Below are positions 63,838 to 64,000 of a DNA stretch of 64,000 bases, piece after piece. The translations under genes were made by a program, and so were the position numbers. Location of the stretch: positions 86,965,538 to 87,029,537 of the forward strand of contig OU612043.1 of the NCBI GenBank assembly GCA_914767935.1, in the 5' to 3' direction. Every line of letters starts with the position of its first letter. The first letter of the stretch is position 1. Source of the stretch: Coremacera marginata. Its lineage: Eukaryota; Arthropoda; Insecta; Diptera; Sciomyzidae. The notes under the pieces are model-generated. The model searched no databases, had not been told where the DNA came from, and saw nothing but the letters and a program-made list of their open reading frames with translations.

Positions 63838-64000
63838 AAACATTAAAAATAGCATAAGCCACGAAAGTTTGCATTTATTTTACGCTTTTCATTTGAGTGT
63901 TTTCAAATTCATGCAAATTGGCGCGCAAACAGCTGTTAAATGACATAACTTGCAACTGTTGAGTAGAAGTAGCGTAATTTATTTTGCTAGGTAAAATGCA

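Overview
This is a eukaryotic window built almost entirely of transposable elements (TEs) inserted into one another. The organism is most likely a higher dipteran insect, plausibly a tephritid-like fly. The reasons are AT-rich intergenic DNA, introns of 50-90 bp, mariner and hobo-type elements, a CsRn1-type Ty3/gypsy element primed by tRNA-Trp, LINEs with RNase H, and CR1-like and RTE LINEs. The species call is inference. I found no host single-copy gene that I would defend. The best candidates for non-TE coding DNA are a multi-exon DUF4806-like gene (29.57-30.62 kb) and a tiny ORF at 63.73 kb.

Layout. 0-8.1 kb: a decayed two-gene PIF/Harbinger transposon (transposase on +, MADF/BESS-type DNA-binding gene on -). 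A 440-bp MITE lies inside the transposase and a CsRn1-like Ty3 element inside the MADF gene (TSD GTCT). 8.1-13.5 kb: an old LINE on -, carrying a second copy of the same MITE. 13.8-16.1 kb: a non-autonomous Helitron holding a 5'-truncated LINE. 16.3-23.0 kb: a LOA/I-like LINE with RNase H (14-bp TSD), split by an RTE LINE (12-bp TSD). 23.6-28.0 kb: a small MITE split by a hobo-type element and by a second CsRn1-like element that has lost its reverse transcriptase.

28-31.6 kb: LINE scraps, the DUF4806-like gene, a truncated mariner and a hAT fragment. 31.8-35.1 kb: a DNA transposon with long inverted repeats and a transposase family I cannot place in a named superfamily. 35.3-38.0 kb: an RTE copy (10-bp TSD) inside a Transposase_21-like gene. 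39.1-50.4 kb: a CR1-like LINE split by a DINE-1/Helentron-like repeat, which is itself split by a nearly intact CR1-like LINE. A tRNA-derived SINE and an intact DD34D mariner sit in the same older LINE.

50.9-57.4 kb: two RTE copies head to tail, one with another SINE inserted. 57.4-64 kb: a CR1-like fragment, a GATC-centred repeat array, a Harbinger-type MITE (TSD TTA), a MITE with perfect 38-bp terminal repeats, and an intact DD41D Tc1/mariner element.

The genes do not form a host pathway. What ties the window together is its insertion order, which can be read from target-site duplications and from reading frames that resume across insertions. Two elements look recently mobile: the mariners at 48975-50266 and 62140-63428.
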